Origin: Pyxidicoccus trucidator
GTDB lineage: Bacteria > Myxococcota > Myxococcia > Myxococcales > Myxococcaceae
DNA length: 64,000 bases
Assembly (NCBI RefSeq): GCF_010894435.1
Contig: NZ_JAAIXZ010000017.1
Coordinates: 186,001-250,000, forward strand
Direction: 5' to 3'
In this document: one piece after another, positions 9,585 to 17,974 of the stretch
Numbering within the stretch: the first letter of the stretch is position 1
Layout of the letters: the number at the start of each line of letters is the position of its first letter
The notes under the pieces: model-generated
What the model was told of the DNA's origin: nothing
The model's database searches: none
What the model saw: only the letters and a program-made list of their open reading frames with translations
Program-made: the position numbers and the translations under genes

Positions 9585-11941
9585 AGCGAGGCCTCCAGGG
9601 AAATCACCGCCGAGCGGCCCGGCTCATCCACGCCGGAGCCATGGGTGCGGTACGTCGCATCGAACAGGTTCTGCACCGTCAGCGCCGCGGACAGCCGCTT
9701 GCCCAGCTTCGCACCCGCCCTCGCGTGGAAGACGATGAACGCCGGGGTGCGCGCGCAGTCCGGCACCTCCGCGCAGGTGCGGATGTCCAGCAGGTCCGCC
9801 TCCGAGAAGTTCTCCTGCGCCAGCGCCCAGCGCGACACGCCCTCCAGGAAGAAGACCTCGCCCGGCTCCCACGTGGCACGCAGCAGGCCGTTGAGCGGCG
9901 GCGTGCGCGACAGCGGCTCGAGGATGAGCGGCTGGCCTTCCACCGTGAGGTCCCTGCGCCGCTGACGCGTGTGCGTGTACGTGGCGTGGGTCGCCAGCGT
10001 CAGTGACGGCAGCACCTTCACGGCCACCGAGGCCTCCAGCGCGTGGATGTCCGCGCGCTCGCGGTTCTGCCGCGTGAGGTAGGGCACGCCGTCCGGATTG
10101 AACTCTTCACCGTCCAGCAGCGTCGGCACGTTGCCCACGATTCCGTCCACCACCGTGTAGGCGTAGAAGAGCTGCGCGCCCACCGGGCCGCGGTCCACGC
10201 GCGTGCCCACCTCGGCCGTATAGGACTGCTCGGGGTGCAGGTCCCCCCCGGGCACGAGGTAGCCCGGGCCCTCGGCGCCCAGCCGCAGGTAGTCGTCGAT
10301 GTTCGGCGCCCGGAAGCCCGAGCCCAGGTTGAGCAGCACCGAGACGCCCTCCGCCACCCGCTGACGCACGCCCAGCTCTCCCGCCAGACCCACCGCGTTC
10401 TGCGTGTTGGCCGGCAGCACGGGCAGCGGCACCGCCGCATCGGGGAACAGCGCGGCGAGCCGTCCGTCCTCGGGCAGCGACACGTGGTGGAGCTGCGCCC
10501 GCAGGCCCGCGTGGTACGAGAAGGGCCGCTCCACGTCGCTCGACAGCAGGCCGAAGACGCCGGCCGCCAGCGCGGTGGGCGCTCCCGGGTAGCGCGCGGA
10601 TTCCGGGATGGAGGAGAAGTCCAGCTCGGGCTCCGACAGCGGGCTGCGCCCGAAGGTGCTCGACGCCTTGTCGTGGAAGACCTCCGCCCCGAAGATGGGC
10701 ACCGGCGCGCCCGGCAGCGCGGAAATCGCCGCGGCCTCGCCCTCGGCGCGCACGCCCACCGTCCACACGTCCACCTGGTCCCGCTCCAGCCTGTCCCGCG
10801 ACACGCGGAAGCGGTCCACCTGCTCGCCCTGCCGATTCACGCTGACTTCCACGGCGCCCCGCCGCAGGAACCCCGAGCCCGCGTGCTCCAGCCGCGCATG
10901 CGCGAAGTCGCGCACCTGGTCGCTGAAGCGCCGGAAGTCGCCCGGCACCGAGCGGTCCAGGCGCGGCGCGTCCGACTGCCGCACGCCCTGGTACTGGAGA
11001 TAGAGCTGGAGGCCCGGCCGCAGACGCTGGCGAAGCTTCAGCGCCGCGTCACCCTCCTGGTAGCCCGTGTACTGCTGCAGGCCCACGCGGCCTCCGCCCT
11101 GCAAGTCGTTGAAGTCGCGCAGCGTGAGCGCGCCGGCCACCGCCGTGTCCTGGAGCGACACGCCCGCGCGCAGGTGCCCCTGGAGGCTCTCGTCCGCGCT
11201 GCCCGCCTGCGCGCGCAAGGCGCCAATGGGCGTGGCCTCGGAAGCGAAGCGCGGCCAGAAGGTGCGCACGTTGATGACGCCGCCCAGCGCGTCCGAGCCG
11301 TACAGCACCGAGCCCGGACCGCGCACCACCTCCAGCTGCTCCACGAGGAACGGGTCCACCGTGTTGAGGTACTGGTTCGGTCCCGAGCGCACCGTGCCGT
11401 TGTTCAGCCGCACGCCGTCCACCAGCAGCAGCACGTGCTGCCCGTACAGGCCGCGGAGGATGGGCGCGCCGCCGCCGTGATTCGTCTTCTGGAGGAAGAC
11501 GCCCTCCGACTCGAAGAGCGCCTCGGGCGTGGTGCGCGCGGGCCGGCGAGCCAGGTCCTCTCGCGACACCACCGACATCGCGCGCGGCTGGCTGGACGCC
11601 GGCCGGGGACGCCGCGTGGCCGTCACCACCGTCTGGGGAATGACGGGCTCCACTCCCAGCTCGGGCTCGACAGCCTCACCCGGTACGGGCGCCGCGGAGG
11701 CGTCCGGGGTGACGGACACCGGCTCGAGCGGGACCACGGTGGAGGGAGCCTGGTCGACAGGCGCGGACGGCGCCTCTCCCGTCGGCTCAGGCGCCTGCGC
11801 GTCGGAGGCGCCGGTGAGCGGCGCGTCGGCTGGCGTGGAGGAAGGCTCCACCGGAGTGGGGGCCTGCTGGGCGCGGGCCGTGACAAGAGGTGCGCCGACG
11901 AGGGCACAGCACGTCATCAAGACGAAGGGACGAAGATGCAT
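9581..11941 (-). CDS. TonB-dependent outer-membrane receptor
   Basis: 786-residue TonB-dependent receptor. The ATG at 11941 begins a signal peptide (MHLRPFVLMTCCALVGAP); the open frame extends upstream but lacks signal features there. After a Pro/Ala-rich linker comes a TonB-box-like stretch PQTVVTATR, then a plug domain with the family's signatures (APILRGLYGQHVLLLVDGVR, VVRGPGSVLYGSDALGGVIN), then a 22-strand-type barrel ending in LTVQNLFDATYRTHGSGV and a final strand VISLEASL. It imports a scarce ligand (siderophore, heme, cobalamin or other) using TonB energy; the sequence does not say which. The downstream Cys-rich lipoprotein overlaps it by 4 bases. Confidence 0.92.
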   Translation of the reverse strand: MHLRPFVLMTCCALVGAPLVTARAQQAPTPVEPSSTPADAPLTGASDAQAPEPTGEAPSAPVDQAPSTVVPLEPVSVTPDASAAPVPGEAVEPELGVEPVIPQTVVTATRRPRPASSQPRAMSVVSREDLARRPARTTPEALFESEGVFLQKTNHGGGAPILRGLYGQHVLLLVDGVRLNNGTVRSGPNQYLNTVDPFLVEQLEVVRGPGSVLYGSDALGGVINVRTFWPRFASEATPIGALRAQAGSADESLQGHLRAGVSLQDTAVAGALTLRDFNDLQGGGRVGLQQYTGYQEGDAALKLRQRLRPGLQLYLQYQGVRQSDAPRLDRSVPGDFRRFSDQVRDFAHARLEHAGSGFLRRGAVEVSVNRQGEQVDRFRVSRDRLERDQVDVWTVGVRAEGEAAAISALPGAPVPIFGAEVFHDKASSTFGRSPLSEPELDFSSIPESARYPGAPTALAAGVFGLLSSDVERPFSYHAGLRAQLHHVSLPEDGRLAALFPDAAVPLPVLPANTQNAVGLAGELGVRQRVAEGVSVLLNLGSGFRAPNIDDYLRLGAEGPGYLVPGGDLHPEQSYTAEVGTRVDRGPVGAQLFYAYTVVDGIVGNVPTLLDGEEFNPDGVPYLTRQNRERADIHALEASVAVKVLPSLTLATHATYTHTRQRRRDLTVEGQPLILEPLSRTPPLNGLLRATWEPGEVFFLEGVSRWALAQENFSEADLLDIRTCAEVPDCARTPAFIVFHARAGAKLGKRLSAALTVQNLFDATYRTHGSGVDEPGRSAVISLEASL

Positions 11942-12048
11942 GGGGGTGCCGGAGTCTCCTACGAGGATTCCCTCCATGGGAAGACGGGCCCGCTCCGGCC
12001 CTGTCGCACCCCGCCAGGGGGCCTGCCTGCCTGCCCCCGACGCTTTTT

Positions 12049-12077
12049 TTGACGGGGCGCCGGACCGCCCTCCTAAT
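12049..12077 (+). promoter_or_regulatory. Candidate sigma70 promoter of the ribbon-helix-helix operon
   Basis: TTGACG at 12049-12054, 17-base spacer, CCTAAT at 12072-12077. The -35 matches consensus at 5 of 6 positions and the -10 at 4 of 6. It lies about 50 bases before the start codon of the RHH gene. Confidence 0.4.
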
Positions 12078-12084
12078 GCCGCGG

Positions 12085-12104
12085 ACAGGTCGGTAGCGGC
12101 CTGT
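12085..12104. promoter_or_regulatory. 20-bp near-palindrome, possible RHH operator
   Basis: ACAGGTCGGTAGCGGCCTGT equals its reverse complement at 16 of 20 positions. It sits just after the candidate -10 box and before the RHH gene, where an autoregulator would block transcription. Operator function is inference. Confidence 0.35.
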
Positions 12105-12129
12105 AGCAGCCACGCCCGGAGGAAGTCCG

Positions 12130-12387
12130 ATGCAGGATGGAAGCGCCAGCCCCCTGAGCCCCGAGGCTCCATCGTCACCGGCGTCCGCCGAGGTCCCCGT
12201 CGACGCGCGCGGTCCCGAGGCCGACATCGTGTCCACCCACGTCCTGGTGCCGGAGGAGCAGGTCCAGAAGCTGCGCGAGCTGGCCCGGCGCACCCGCATC
12301 CACCAGAGCGAGTACCTCCGCGAGGCGGTAGACGACCTGCTCGGCAAGTACGGCCGTGGCACGCCCAAGGAGGAAGGCCAGTCATGA
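12130..12387 (+). CDS. Ribbon-helix-helix domain protein
   Basis: 85-residue small protein. Residues about 38-75 read as a ribbon-helix-helix fold: a short strand (VSTHVLVPEEQ), a helix (VQKLRELARRT) and a second helix (HQSEYLREAVDDLLGKY). RHH proteins dimerise and insert the strand into the DNA major groove; many are autoregulators or antitoxins. The N-terminal 35 residues are Ser/Pro/Ala-rich and unstructured. GGAGGAAG precedes the ATG. Its stop overlaps the next start as ATGA, so the 57-residue product is its likely partner. Confidence 0.8.
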   Translation: MQDGSASPLSPEAPSSPASAEVPVDARGPEADIVSTHVLVPEEQVQKLRELARRTRIHQSEYLREAVDDLLGKYGRGTPKEEGQS

Positions 12388-12557
12388 GCGCCGTGGCCTT
12401 CGGCACCCGCTCCTTCTCGTCTCGCACCCGAGAGCCGGCCCCCGCCGCGCTGGTCCGCGACTCGGACGCCGTCCGCGCCCCGCGCACCCGCCTGGCCGCC
12501 GAGCGACCTGCCTCCATCCGCGAGGCCATCGTCCGCTGGCTGGACCAGGAGCTGTGA
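12384..12557 (+). CDS. 57-residue protein paired with the RHH protein
   Basis: Small basic protein of unknown function starting at the ATG at 12384, which overlaps the RHH stop codon (ATGA) and has AGGAGG ideally placed upstream. The C-terminal third is a predicted amphipathic helix (SIREAIVRWLDQEL); the rest is Arg/Ala-rich. The tight coupling, strong ribosome site and small size resemble two-gene regulator or toxin-antitoxin modules, but the sequence matches no toxin family I know. Real gene on context; function unknown. Confidence 0.6.
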   Translation: MSAVAFGTRSFSSRTREPAPAALVRDSDAVRAPRTRLAAERPASIREAIVRWLDQEL

Positions 12558-12564
12558 GCCCCGC

Positions 12565-12590
12565 GTCCGGCCCCTCCCTGGAGGCTGGAC
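12565..12590 (+). terminator. Hairpin after the RHH operon
   Basis: GTCC...CCTCC-CT-GGAGG...GGAC forms an imperfect stem just after the 57-codon gene. No U-tract follows, so termination is only a possibility. Confidence 0.3.
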
Positions 12591-12642
12591 CGGAGGACGG
12601 GGTAGGCTGGGGACTCCTCTTGCACAGGAGTTCCCACACCCC

Positions 12643-13113
12643 ATGCGTCTTCCCTTCCTGACCGCCGCCCTCGCCTTCGTCGCCACCGGCTGTGCGACCT
12701 CGGGCGGCTTCGACAAGCTGTACCCCGGCATGTCGTCCCAGCAGGTCGTGGAGGCGATGGGCACGGGGCCGTCGCGCGCCGAGGAGTACCCCGACAAGTC
12801 CACCGCCTGGTACTACGGCGAGGACCGGTGCGTGCTCATGCGCGAGGACAAGCTGGTCTCCAAGGCCACCTCCGACGAGAAGGCCGCCCTGAACACGCCC
12901 GTTGTCTCCGTGCGCGACACCGCGAAGGCGTACTGCGCTCCGGAGGGCCACGCCCAGAAGGTCAAGCGCGAGCAGGAGATTGAGACTCCGTTCGGCACCA
13001 TCAAGGGCGACCTCAACCCAGCCGCCGCCGTGAAGAAGGTGAAGGGCGTGGTGACGGGTAACAAGGAAGCGCCGGCCGAGCAGTCCGAGCAGGCCACCAC
13101 GCCGGCGCCGTAA
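12643..13113 (+). CDS. BamE/SmpA-like lipoprotein
   Basis: 156-residue lipoprotein with signal peptide and lipobox VATGC at about residues 13-17. The next 60 residues follow the BamE/SmpA pattern: YPGMSSQQVVEAMGTGPSR, then a Trp/Tyr strand pair TAWYYGEDRCVLMREDKLVSK. BamE-type folds bind outer-membrane or cell-envelope partners, but this protein has an added low-complexity C-terminus (AEQSEQATTPAP) and is not near bam genes, so I would not call it BamE. AGGAG lies upstream of the ATG. It is monocistronic, ending at a hairpin shared with the convergent membrane protein gene. Confidence 0.75.
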   Translation: MRLPFLTAALAFVATGCATSGGFDKLYPGMSSQQVVEAMGTGPSRAEEYPDKSTAWYYGEDRCVLMREDKLVSKATSDEKAALNTPVVSVRDTAKAYCAPEGHAQKVKREQEIETPFGTIKGDLNPAAAVKKVKGVVTGNKEAPAEQSEQATTPAP

Positions 13114-13133
13114 CCCAATCCTCCGAAAAGCCC

Positions 13134-13164
13134 GGGGCCGCGTGCGAGGACTCGCCGCGGCCCC
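13134..13164. terminator. Bidirectional GC hairpin between convergent genes
   Basis: GGGGCCGCG at 13134-13142 pairs perfectly with CGCGGCCCC at 13156-13164 around a 13-base loop. It lies between the stops of the BamE-like gene and the convergent UPF0104 gene. The downstream T content is low on both sides. Confidence 0.6.
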
Positions 13165-13200
13165 GTTGCTTTCGTGAGTCCGTGGGCCGCCAGGAGGCCG

Positions 13201-14268
13201 TCAGGCGGAGGGCGCCGTGGCCCCGCCGTCCTTGTCGTCCAGCTTGCCGGCGATGTCCCGGAAGGACAGGTGGCCGACGGAGAGCAGGATGAGGCCAATC
13301 ACCACCTGCTGCACCGTCTGGCTCAGCCACATGACGTTGGCGTAGGCCAGCCCGCTGGCGTTCACCACGGTGGCAGGGAGGAAGAGGCCGAGGCCCACCT
13401 TGGTGGCGGCCTGGAAGGTGCCCATCATCCCCGGCGCGGCGGGAATCATGATGCCCACCACCAGCACGCCGAGGACGACGTAGGCCTGGAAGAACGACAG
13501 CGTCATCGGCTGGCAGGCCGAGCCCGGCGCCGCGCCCGAACAGTCGAACGCGTTGGCCAGCAGGGCCATGCCGGCGCCGTTCACGCCCCAGTACAGCACC
13601 GTGTAGAGGAAGAAGAGGGCAATCTGCTTCCTCTCCGGGAGCTGCCGCATGGCGCCGACGAAGGTGTCGACGATGTCCGCGACTTTGTGGGCCACGCCCG
13701 GGGCCAGGCGGCCCACGGTGGCGCGCACGAGGCGAACGGTGCGCTCCTGCTGCCAGAGGCCGAAGAGGAGGAACGCGAGCCCGCCGCCGAACACGCCGAA
13801 GAGCACCCAGGAGCCCCACTTGACGTAGCGGATCTCCGGCGTCTCCGTGGGGACGAAGAAGAGCAGCACGCGCATCATCGCCGCGACTGTCAGGCCGTCC
13901 ACGATGCGCTCCAGCACCACGGACGTCATGGCGGCGCTGCGGCGGATGGAGCTGCGCTGGGCGATGAGGAAGGGCCGGGCGAACTCGCCCAGGCGGAAGG
14001 GCAGCACCAGCAGCATCATGAAGCCGATGCCGGACGCCTCGTTGAGCTTGCGGAAGGGCACCTTCTCCAGGCCCGACAGCAGGCACCCCCACCGCAGGGT
14101 GCGGAACACGTGGATGGCGAGGAGGCAGCCGCAGTACGGCACCAGCCACGCGTAGTTGGCCGCCTTGAGGCTGGCGATCTGGGTGGCCCAGTCCGTGTCA
14201 CGGAAGGCCCACCACATGAAGACGAAGGTGACCAGCAGACTGGCCAGCAGCTTGACGGCACGTTTCAC
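13201..14268 (-). CDS. UPF0104 / lysylphosphatidylglycerol synthase-type membrane protein
   Basis: 355-residue polytopic inner-membrane protein with about eight hydrophobic segments, beginning LASLLVTFVFMWWAF. It follows the UPF0104 (LPG_synthase_TM, AglD-like) pattern: VFRTLRWGCLL after the second segment, LPFRLGEFARPFLIAQR, and a later GIMIPAAPGMMGTFQAATKV stretch. Relatives include the flippase half of MprF and proteins of surface glycolipid pathways. It lacks the MprF catalytic domain. The ATG opens the frame; the PHP phosphatase gene stops 17 bases upstream on the same strand, so the three genes 15223 to 13201 likely form an operon. Substrate unknown. Confidence 0.85.
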   Translation of the reverse strand: MKRAVKLLASLLVTFVFMWWAFRDTDWATQIASLKAANYAWLVPYCGCLLAIHVFRTLRWGCLLSGLEKVPFRKLNEASGIGFMMLLVLPFRLGEFARPFLIAQRSSIRRSAAMTSVVLERIVDGLTVAAMMRVLLFFVPTETPEIRYVKWGSWVLFGVFGGGLAFLLFGLWQQERTVRLVRATVGRLAPGVAHKVADIVDTFVGAMRQLPERKQIALFFLYTVLYWGVNGAGMALLANAFDCSGAAPGSACQPMTLSFFQAYVVLGVLVVGIMIPAAPGMMGTFQAATKVGLGLFLPATVVNASGLAYANVMWLSQTVQQVVIGLILLSVGHLSFRDIAGKLDDKDGGATAPSA

Positions 14269-14285
14269 GGCGGCCGGGTATACCG

Positions 14286-15017
14286 TCAGTCCAGGTCAGA
14301 CTCCAGCGCCTCACCGGCCAGCAGCCTGGAGGGGTTGTCCTTCATGAGACGGGCGAAGGCCTGCTCCCCTGCCCTACCCCGGAGCTCGGCCAGCGAGCGG
14401 CCCACCCAGTCCCGGGCCCCTACCGGGGCGTGCAGGTCCGTGGCGGCCACCGCGTACAGGCCCTCGTCCAGGAAGGCCCGGGACAGCTTCTTCGGCATGG
14501 GGCCGTAGCGGCCGATGAGCGCCCCCACGTCGAGTTGGAGCAGCGCCCCCGCCCGCACCGCCTCCGCCGCGCGGCCCTTGCGCTCGAACTCCAGGCAGCG
14601 CTCGGGGTGCGCCAGCAGGGGCACCACGCCCTTGGTGCGGATGCGGAAGAGGATGTCCGGCAGGGCCGGCACGGGCGCGGTGTAGGGCAATTCCACCAGG
14701 GCATAGCGGCCCGGCCCCAGCGTCCGCGCCGAGGGCGTGCCCAGGCCGCGCAGGAAGGCGTCGTCGAGCACGTTCTCCGCGTTGCGCCCCAGCGTCAGGG
14801 GGATGCGCTCGCGGGCCAGCGCCGCGGCCAGTTCGTCGCGGCGCGCGTCCACCACCTCGACGGGGGCGTACTCGGGGCGGGCGTGGGGGCTGGGGGCGAC
14901 GGTGGAGAAGCCGAGGTCGACCAGGGCGCGCGCCATCTCCAGTGCGTCTTCGAGAGAGCGGGCGCCGTCATCCACCCCGGGCAGCAGGTGGCAGTGCAGG
15001 TCGACGAAGCCGCTCAC
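14286..15017 (-). CDS. PHP-domain tyrosine-protein phosphatase (CpsB/YwqE-like)
   Basis: 243-residue PHP-superfamily metal hydrolase. Metal-ligand motifs are in place: VDLHCHLLPGVDDGARS at the N-terminus, SPHARPEY, a central Glu in LVELPY, HPERCLEF, and ATDLHAP near the C-terminus. CpsB/YwqE proteins dephosphorylate the BY-kinase that drives polysaccharide export; no kinase or polysaccharide gene is seen here, so the substrate is open. Its ATG overlaps the stop of the yacG-like gene (ATGA), and the UPF0104 membrane protein follows. Confident on family, moderate on role. Confidence 0.88.
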   Translation of the reverse strand: MSGFVDLHCHLLPGVDDGARSLEDALEMARALVDLGFSTVAPSPHARPEYAPVEVVDARRDELAAALARERIPLTLGRNAENVLDDAFLRGLGTPSARTLGPGRYALVELPYTAPVPALPDILFRIRTKGVVPLLAHPERCLEFERKGRAAEAVRAGALLQLDVGALIGRYGPMPKKLSRAFLDEGLYAVAATDLHAPVGARDWVGRSLAELRGRAGEQAFARLMKDNPSRLLAGEALESDLD

Positions 15018-15223
15018 GCGTCTCCGCCCTGCCTGTCTGGGTGGTGGGAGGGGGGCAGCTCGTCCTCATGCTCATCCGCCTGACGGTCGGGCACGCGGTA
15101 CTCCTCGCCGAGCCAGCGGCCGAGGTCCACCGCGCGGCAGCGGCGGGAGCAGAAGGGGAAGGAGGGGTTCTCCCCTCTCGGGGGAACGGGCTTCTGGCAG
15201 ATGGAACACTTCGAGGCGCTCAT
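15014..15223 (-). CDS. yacG: DNA gyrase inhibitor YacG-like zinc protein
   Basis: 69-residue zinc-ribbon protein. Four cysteines in the YacG arrangement are visible (CSICQKPV then PFCSRRCRAVDLGRWLGEEYRVP), and the DLGRWL-EYRVP run is the family signature. The E. coli protein binds GyrB and blocks DNA binding; whether this one does is untested. The tail is acidic and His-rich (DEHEDELPPSHH). It is first in a likely operon with the PHP phosphatase, overlapping by ATGA. Confidence 0.85.
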   Translation of the reverse strand: MSASKCSICQKPVPPRGENPSFPFCSRRCRAVDLGRWLGEEYRVPDRQADEHEDELPPSHHPDRQGGDA

Positions 15224-15304
15224 GATGGATGGCCTCTAGATAAGCGTTGACGCTCGCGCGAGCCAGGATGTTTCGTGCCCGGCCTCTCGCAGGAGGTCCA
15301 TGCC

Positions 15305-16294
15305 ATGAAGGTCCAGCGAATCACGGAGCCCGGCGGTCCCGAAGTGCTCTCCATGGAGGAGCGGCCCGAGCCCGTTCCCGGCCCTGGAGAGATTCTGGTG
15401 CGCGTGCGGGCCTCCGCGCTCAACCGGGCGGACCTGCTGCAGATTCGTGGCTTCTACCCCGCCCCGCCGGACGTGCCGCCGGACGTGCCGGGCCTGGAGT
15501 ACGCGGGCGAGGTAGCGGCGGTGGGCCCGCGCACGCGGCGCTTCAAGGTCGGCGACCGGGTGATGGGGCTGGTGGGCGGCGGCGCGTGGGCGGAGTCGCT
15601 CGTCACGCACGAGCGCGAGGCCCTTCCGATGCCGGAGGGCATGGACTTCGCGGACGCGGCGGCACTGCCGGAGGCGTACCTCACGGCGTACGACGCGCTG
15701 GTGCTGCAGGGTGAGCTGAGGCCCGGGGAGACGGTGCTGATTCACGCGGTGGCCAGCGGCGTGGGCTCTGCGGCGGCGCTGCTGTGCCAGGCCTCCGGTG
15801 CGCGCGTGGTGGGCACGGGGCGCAGCGCGGCCAAGCTGGCGCGGGCCTCCGAGTGGGGCGTGGCGCGCACGGTGCTGTGCGAGTCCTCGCCGCCGCGCTT
15901 CGCGGACGCTGTGAAGGAGGCGACGGGCGGCCGGGGCGCGGACCTGTGCCTGGACCTGGTGGGCGGGGACTATCTGCCGGAGACGCTGGATGCGCTGGCG
16001 CCTCGCGGGCGGGCGATGCTGGTGGGGATGGTGGCGGGGACCACCACGGAGCTGAACCTGGGGATGGTGCTGGTGAAGCGGCTGCGCGTCACGGGCACCG
16101 TGCTGCGCAGCCGGCCCCTGGAGGAGAAGATTGCCCTGTCACAGAGCGCGGAGCGGCACCTGCTGCCGCTGTTCCGCTCGGGCGCGCTGAAGCCCGTGGT
16201 GGACGCGGTGCTGCCCATGACGGAGCTGCGCCAGGGGCTGGAGCGCATGGCGCGCAACGACTCCGTGGGCAAGCTGGTGGTGCGCTGGGAGTGA
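15305..16294 (+). CDS. NAD(P)H quinone oxidoreductase, zinc-independent MDR family (PIG3-like)
   Basis: 329-residue medium-chain dehydrogenase/reductase without the catalytic or structural zinc residues of alcohol dehydrogenases. It shows the PIG3/QOR pattern: MKVQRITEPGGPEVL, RASALNRADLLQIRGFYP, PGLEYAGEVAAVG, the Rossmann region ETVLIHAVASGVGSAAALLC and GADLCLDLVGGDYL. It reduces quinones or enones with NADPH in the cytosol. The start at 15305 has AGGAGG 8-9 bases upstream; an in-frame start 30 bases earlier lacks support. It is divergent from the yacG-like gene with 81 bases between starts. Confidence 0.9.
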   Translation: MKVQRITEPGGPEVLSMEERPEPVPGPGEILVRVRASALNRADLLQIRGFYPAPPDVPPDVPGLEYAGEVAAVGPRTRRFKVGDRVMGLVGGGAWAESLVTHEREALPMPEGMDFADAAALPEAYLTAYDALVLQGELRPGETVLIHAVASGVGSAAALLCQASGARVVGTGRSAAKLARASEWGVARTVLCESSPPRFADAVKEATGGRGADLCLDLVGGDYLPETLDALAPRGRAMLVGMVAGTTTELNLGMVLVKRLRVTGTVLRSRPLEEKIALSQSAERHLLPLFRSGALKPVVDAVLPMTELRQGLERMARNDSVGKLVVRWE

Positions 16295-16538
16295 GCCGCG
16301 CCGGGCGGCCCATCGAACCCTCGCGGGCCGGGCGCGCTTCTCATGCTCCCATGTTCACCTCAGCACACGCGCGCGGCAACACCTGGAGGCGCAGTTCGAA
16401 GGATGGAGAGCGGATGTTCCCACAACCGCCATGAGCGGGCCCGCCTCCGTCCCGGTGCGCTTCGACTCGCCTGTGAGCCCACCTCATCCCCACTGCCGCG
16501 TCTCGACGGCGCTCGGCGGTGAGGGGAAGGCCCAGCGC

Positions 16539-17759
16539 TCAGCTCACGCGGCCGGGGACGTTCTGGCTGAGCGACTGCCGGGCCAGTTCCTTGGCTCGGT
16601 CCGGGTTGAGGATGCCGGCGCCCTCCAGGATGCGCGGGGCCGAGGTGTCGGTGGCGGCTCGCTTTAGCAGGCTGCGCACCTGCGCGTTGGTGAGGCGCGG
16701 GTTGATGCGGCGCATCTCCGCGATGGTAGCCGTCACCTGGGGCGCCGCGAAGGAGGTACCATCCGCCGACCGGTTATTCCCCGCCACGCGGATGTCCGTG
16801 CCGTCAATCGCCACGGTGACGAACGGGCTGGGCGTGGAGAAGCCGGCGATGCCGTCCGGCTGCGCTCCTGTGGAGGCCCCCACCACCACGGTGTTGCGGT
16901 TGAAGAGCACCGACCTCGCGAAGTCCCGGTCCCCGCGGATGCCCAGCTTCCGCAGCTCTTTCAGCGTGGCTCCCTCGTTGCCGGCCGCGACGACGTGGAG
17001 AATGCCCTTGCGCTCCAGCTTGTCCGACATCGTGTTGTAGCGGGCCTTGGCCTGGAGGATCCGCGGGCTGGTCTCGAAGATGCGGTCCACCCGTGCCACG
17101 AGCGCCTTGAGGAGGGCCTTGTTGCTGGCGTTCTCGGGCAGCCCCATTTCTCGGGCAAGATACTGAAGGCCTCCAGGCTGGGCCCTCGCTTGGACGAAGA
17201 CCTGCGTGGCCATGTCCACCTCGCTGAGGCCCTGCGACTGGTTGATGACCCGAATCTTCCCGGGGTTGCTGAGCACGGACTGGATGGCGTTGGCGGTGCT
17301 GTCGAGGAAGCCGGAGACACTCTGCTCGATGACCTGGTTGAGCGGACCCCTCCCGCTGGTGCCGACCTCCACCTGCCGGATGCCGGATGCGCGCGTGGAG
17401 GGGCTGTTCGCCCGGACGACGTACCGCACCTTGTCTCCGTGAGTGTTGCCGGGGCCGAAGTCATCGAAGAGGGCTACGGTATCGTCGGCGGTCCTGGACG
17501 AGCGGCCCGCTGTCTTCGCCACGGCCTCCTGCGAGCGAGCGCTTCGCGAGCCCTCGGCCCTGGCGGTGTTCGGGCCATCGAGCACCTTGCCCAGGCGGCG
17601 GTCGCCCGCCTCGAAGGAGCTGCGGTAGCGGGCGTCGGCCAGGGCGACCTGGCCCCTGCCGGTTGGCGGGGAGGGGCGCGCGGCGGCGCGCGCGGCGCTG
17701 AGCGGGGCAGCAGGGCGGGTGACATCGGCGGGGCGGATGCTGCGGCGAAGCACATTCAT
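16539..17759 (-). CDS. Subtilisin-like (S8) serine protease without signal peptide
   Basis: 406-residue predicted protease. The S8 triad can be placed: Asp99/100 in ALFDDFGPG, His107 in NTHGDKV, oxyanion Asn261 in VVAAGNEGA and Ser336 in DGTSFAAPQV. No signal peptide or classic prodomain is seen. Instead the first 90 residues are low-complexity (Ala/Arg/Pro/Ser) with the segment YRSSFEAGDRR, resembling the N-terminal part of the divergently encoded small protein. The spacing between His and Asn is unusually helical and Gln-rich. The ATG at 17759 has GGAG eight bases upstream. The substrate is unknown. Confidence 0.85.
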   Translation of the reverse strand: MNVLRRSIRPADVTRPAAPLSAARAAARPSPPTGRGQVALADARYRSSFEAGDRRLGKVLDGPNTARAEGSRSARSQEAVAKTAGRSSRTADDTVALFDDFGPGNTHGDKVRYVVRANSPSTRASGIRQVEVGTSGRGPLNQVIEQSVSGFLDSTANAIQSVLSNPGKIRVINQSQGLSEVDMATQVFVQARAQPGGLQYLAREMGLPENASNKALLKALVARVDRIFETSPRILQAKARYNTMSDKLERKGILHVVAAGNEGATLKELRKLGIRGDRDFARSVLFNRNTVVVGASTGAQPDGIAGFSTPSPFVTVAIDGTDIRVAGNNRSADGTSFAAPQVTATIAEMRRINPRLTNAQVRSLLKRAATDTSAPRILEGAGILNPDRAKELARQSLSQNVPGRVS

Positions 17760-17974
17760 GGTCGTTGCTCCTGCGGGTGGGGAAGGCAATGCAGGGACCA
17801 GAGGCGCTGACTAGGGCGTGAAGCGCACAGTGGCCGGGGTGCTGAACCTTCTGCCGCCCTGGCCGAAGGTGTACTGGGTCTCCAGTCTCGCCGAGAGTCG
17901 CGAGTTGAACTGGCGCGTGACACCGAGGGTCAAACGCAGGCAGGTCTTCGGCCTCGTCGGACAGAGGCCACGCA

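Noticed and set aside
11942-12010. Possible cobalamin riboswitch ahead of the TonB receptor (AGGAGACTCC resembles part of a B12 box)
   Set aside because: The GCCACTG, CCCCGC and AAGGGAA-type core blocks of the class are absent; the match is one short block only.
12022-12050. GGGGGC...GCCCCC hairpin followed by seven T on the plus strand as a terminator
   Set aside because: No plus-strand gene lies upstream and the T run is five bases away from the stem; the T run overlaps the proposed -35 of the RHH promoter.
16295-16538. Possible gene or terminator between the quinone oxidoreductase and the S8 protease
   Set aside because: Only imperfect inverted repeats (about 16480-16530) and no coherent open frame with gene-like features.
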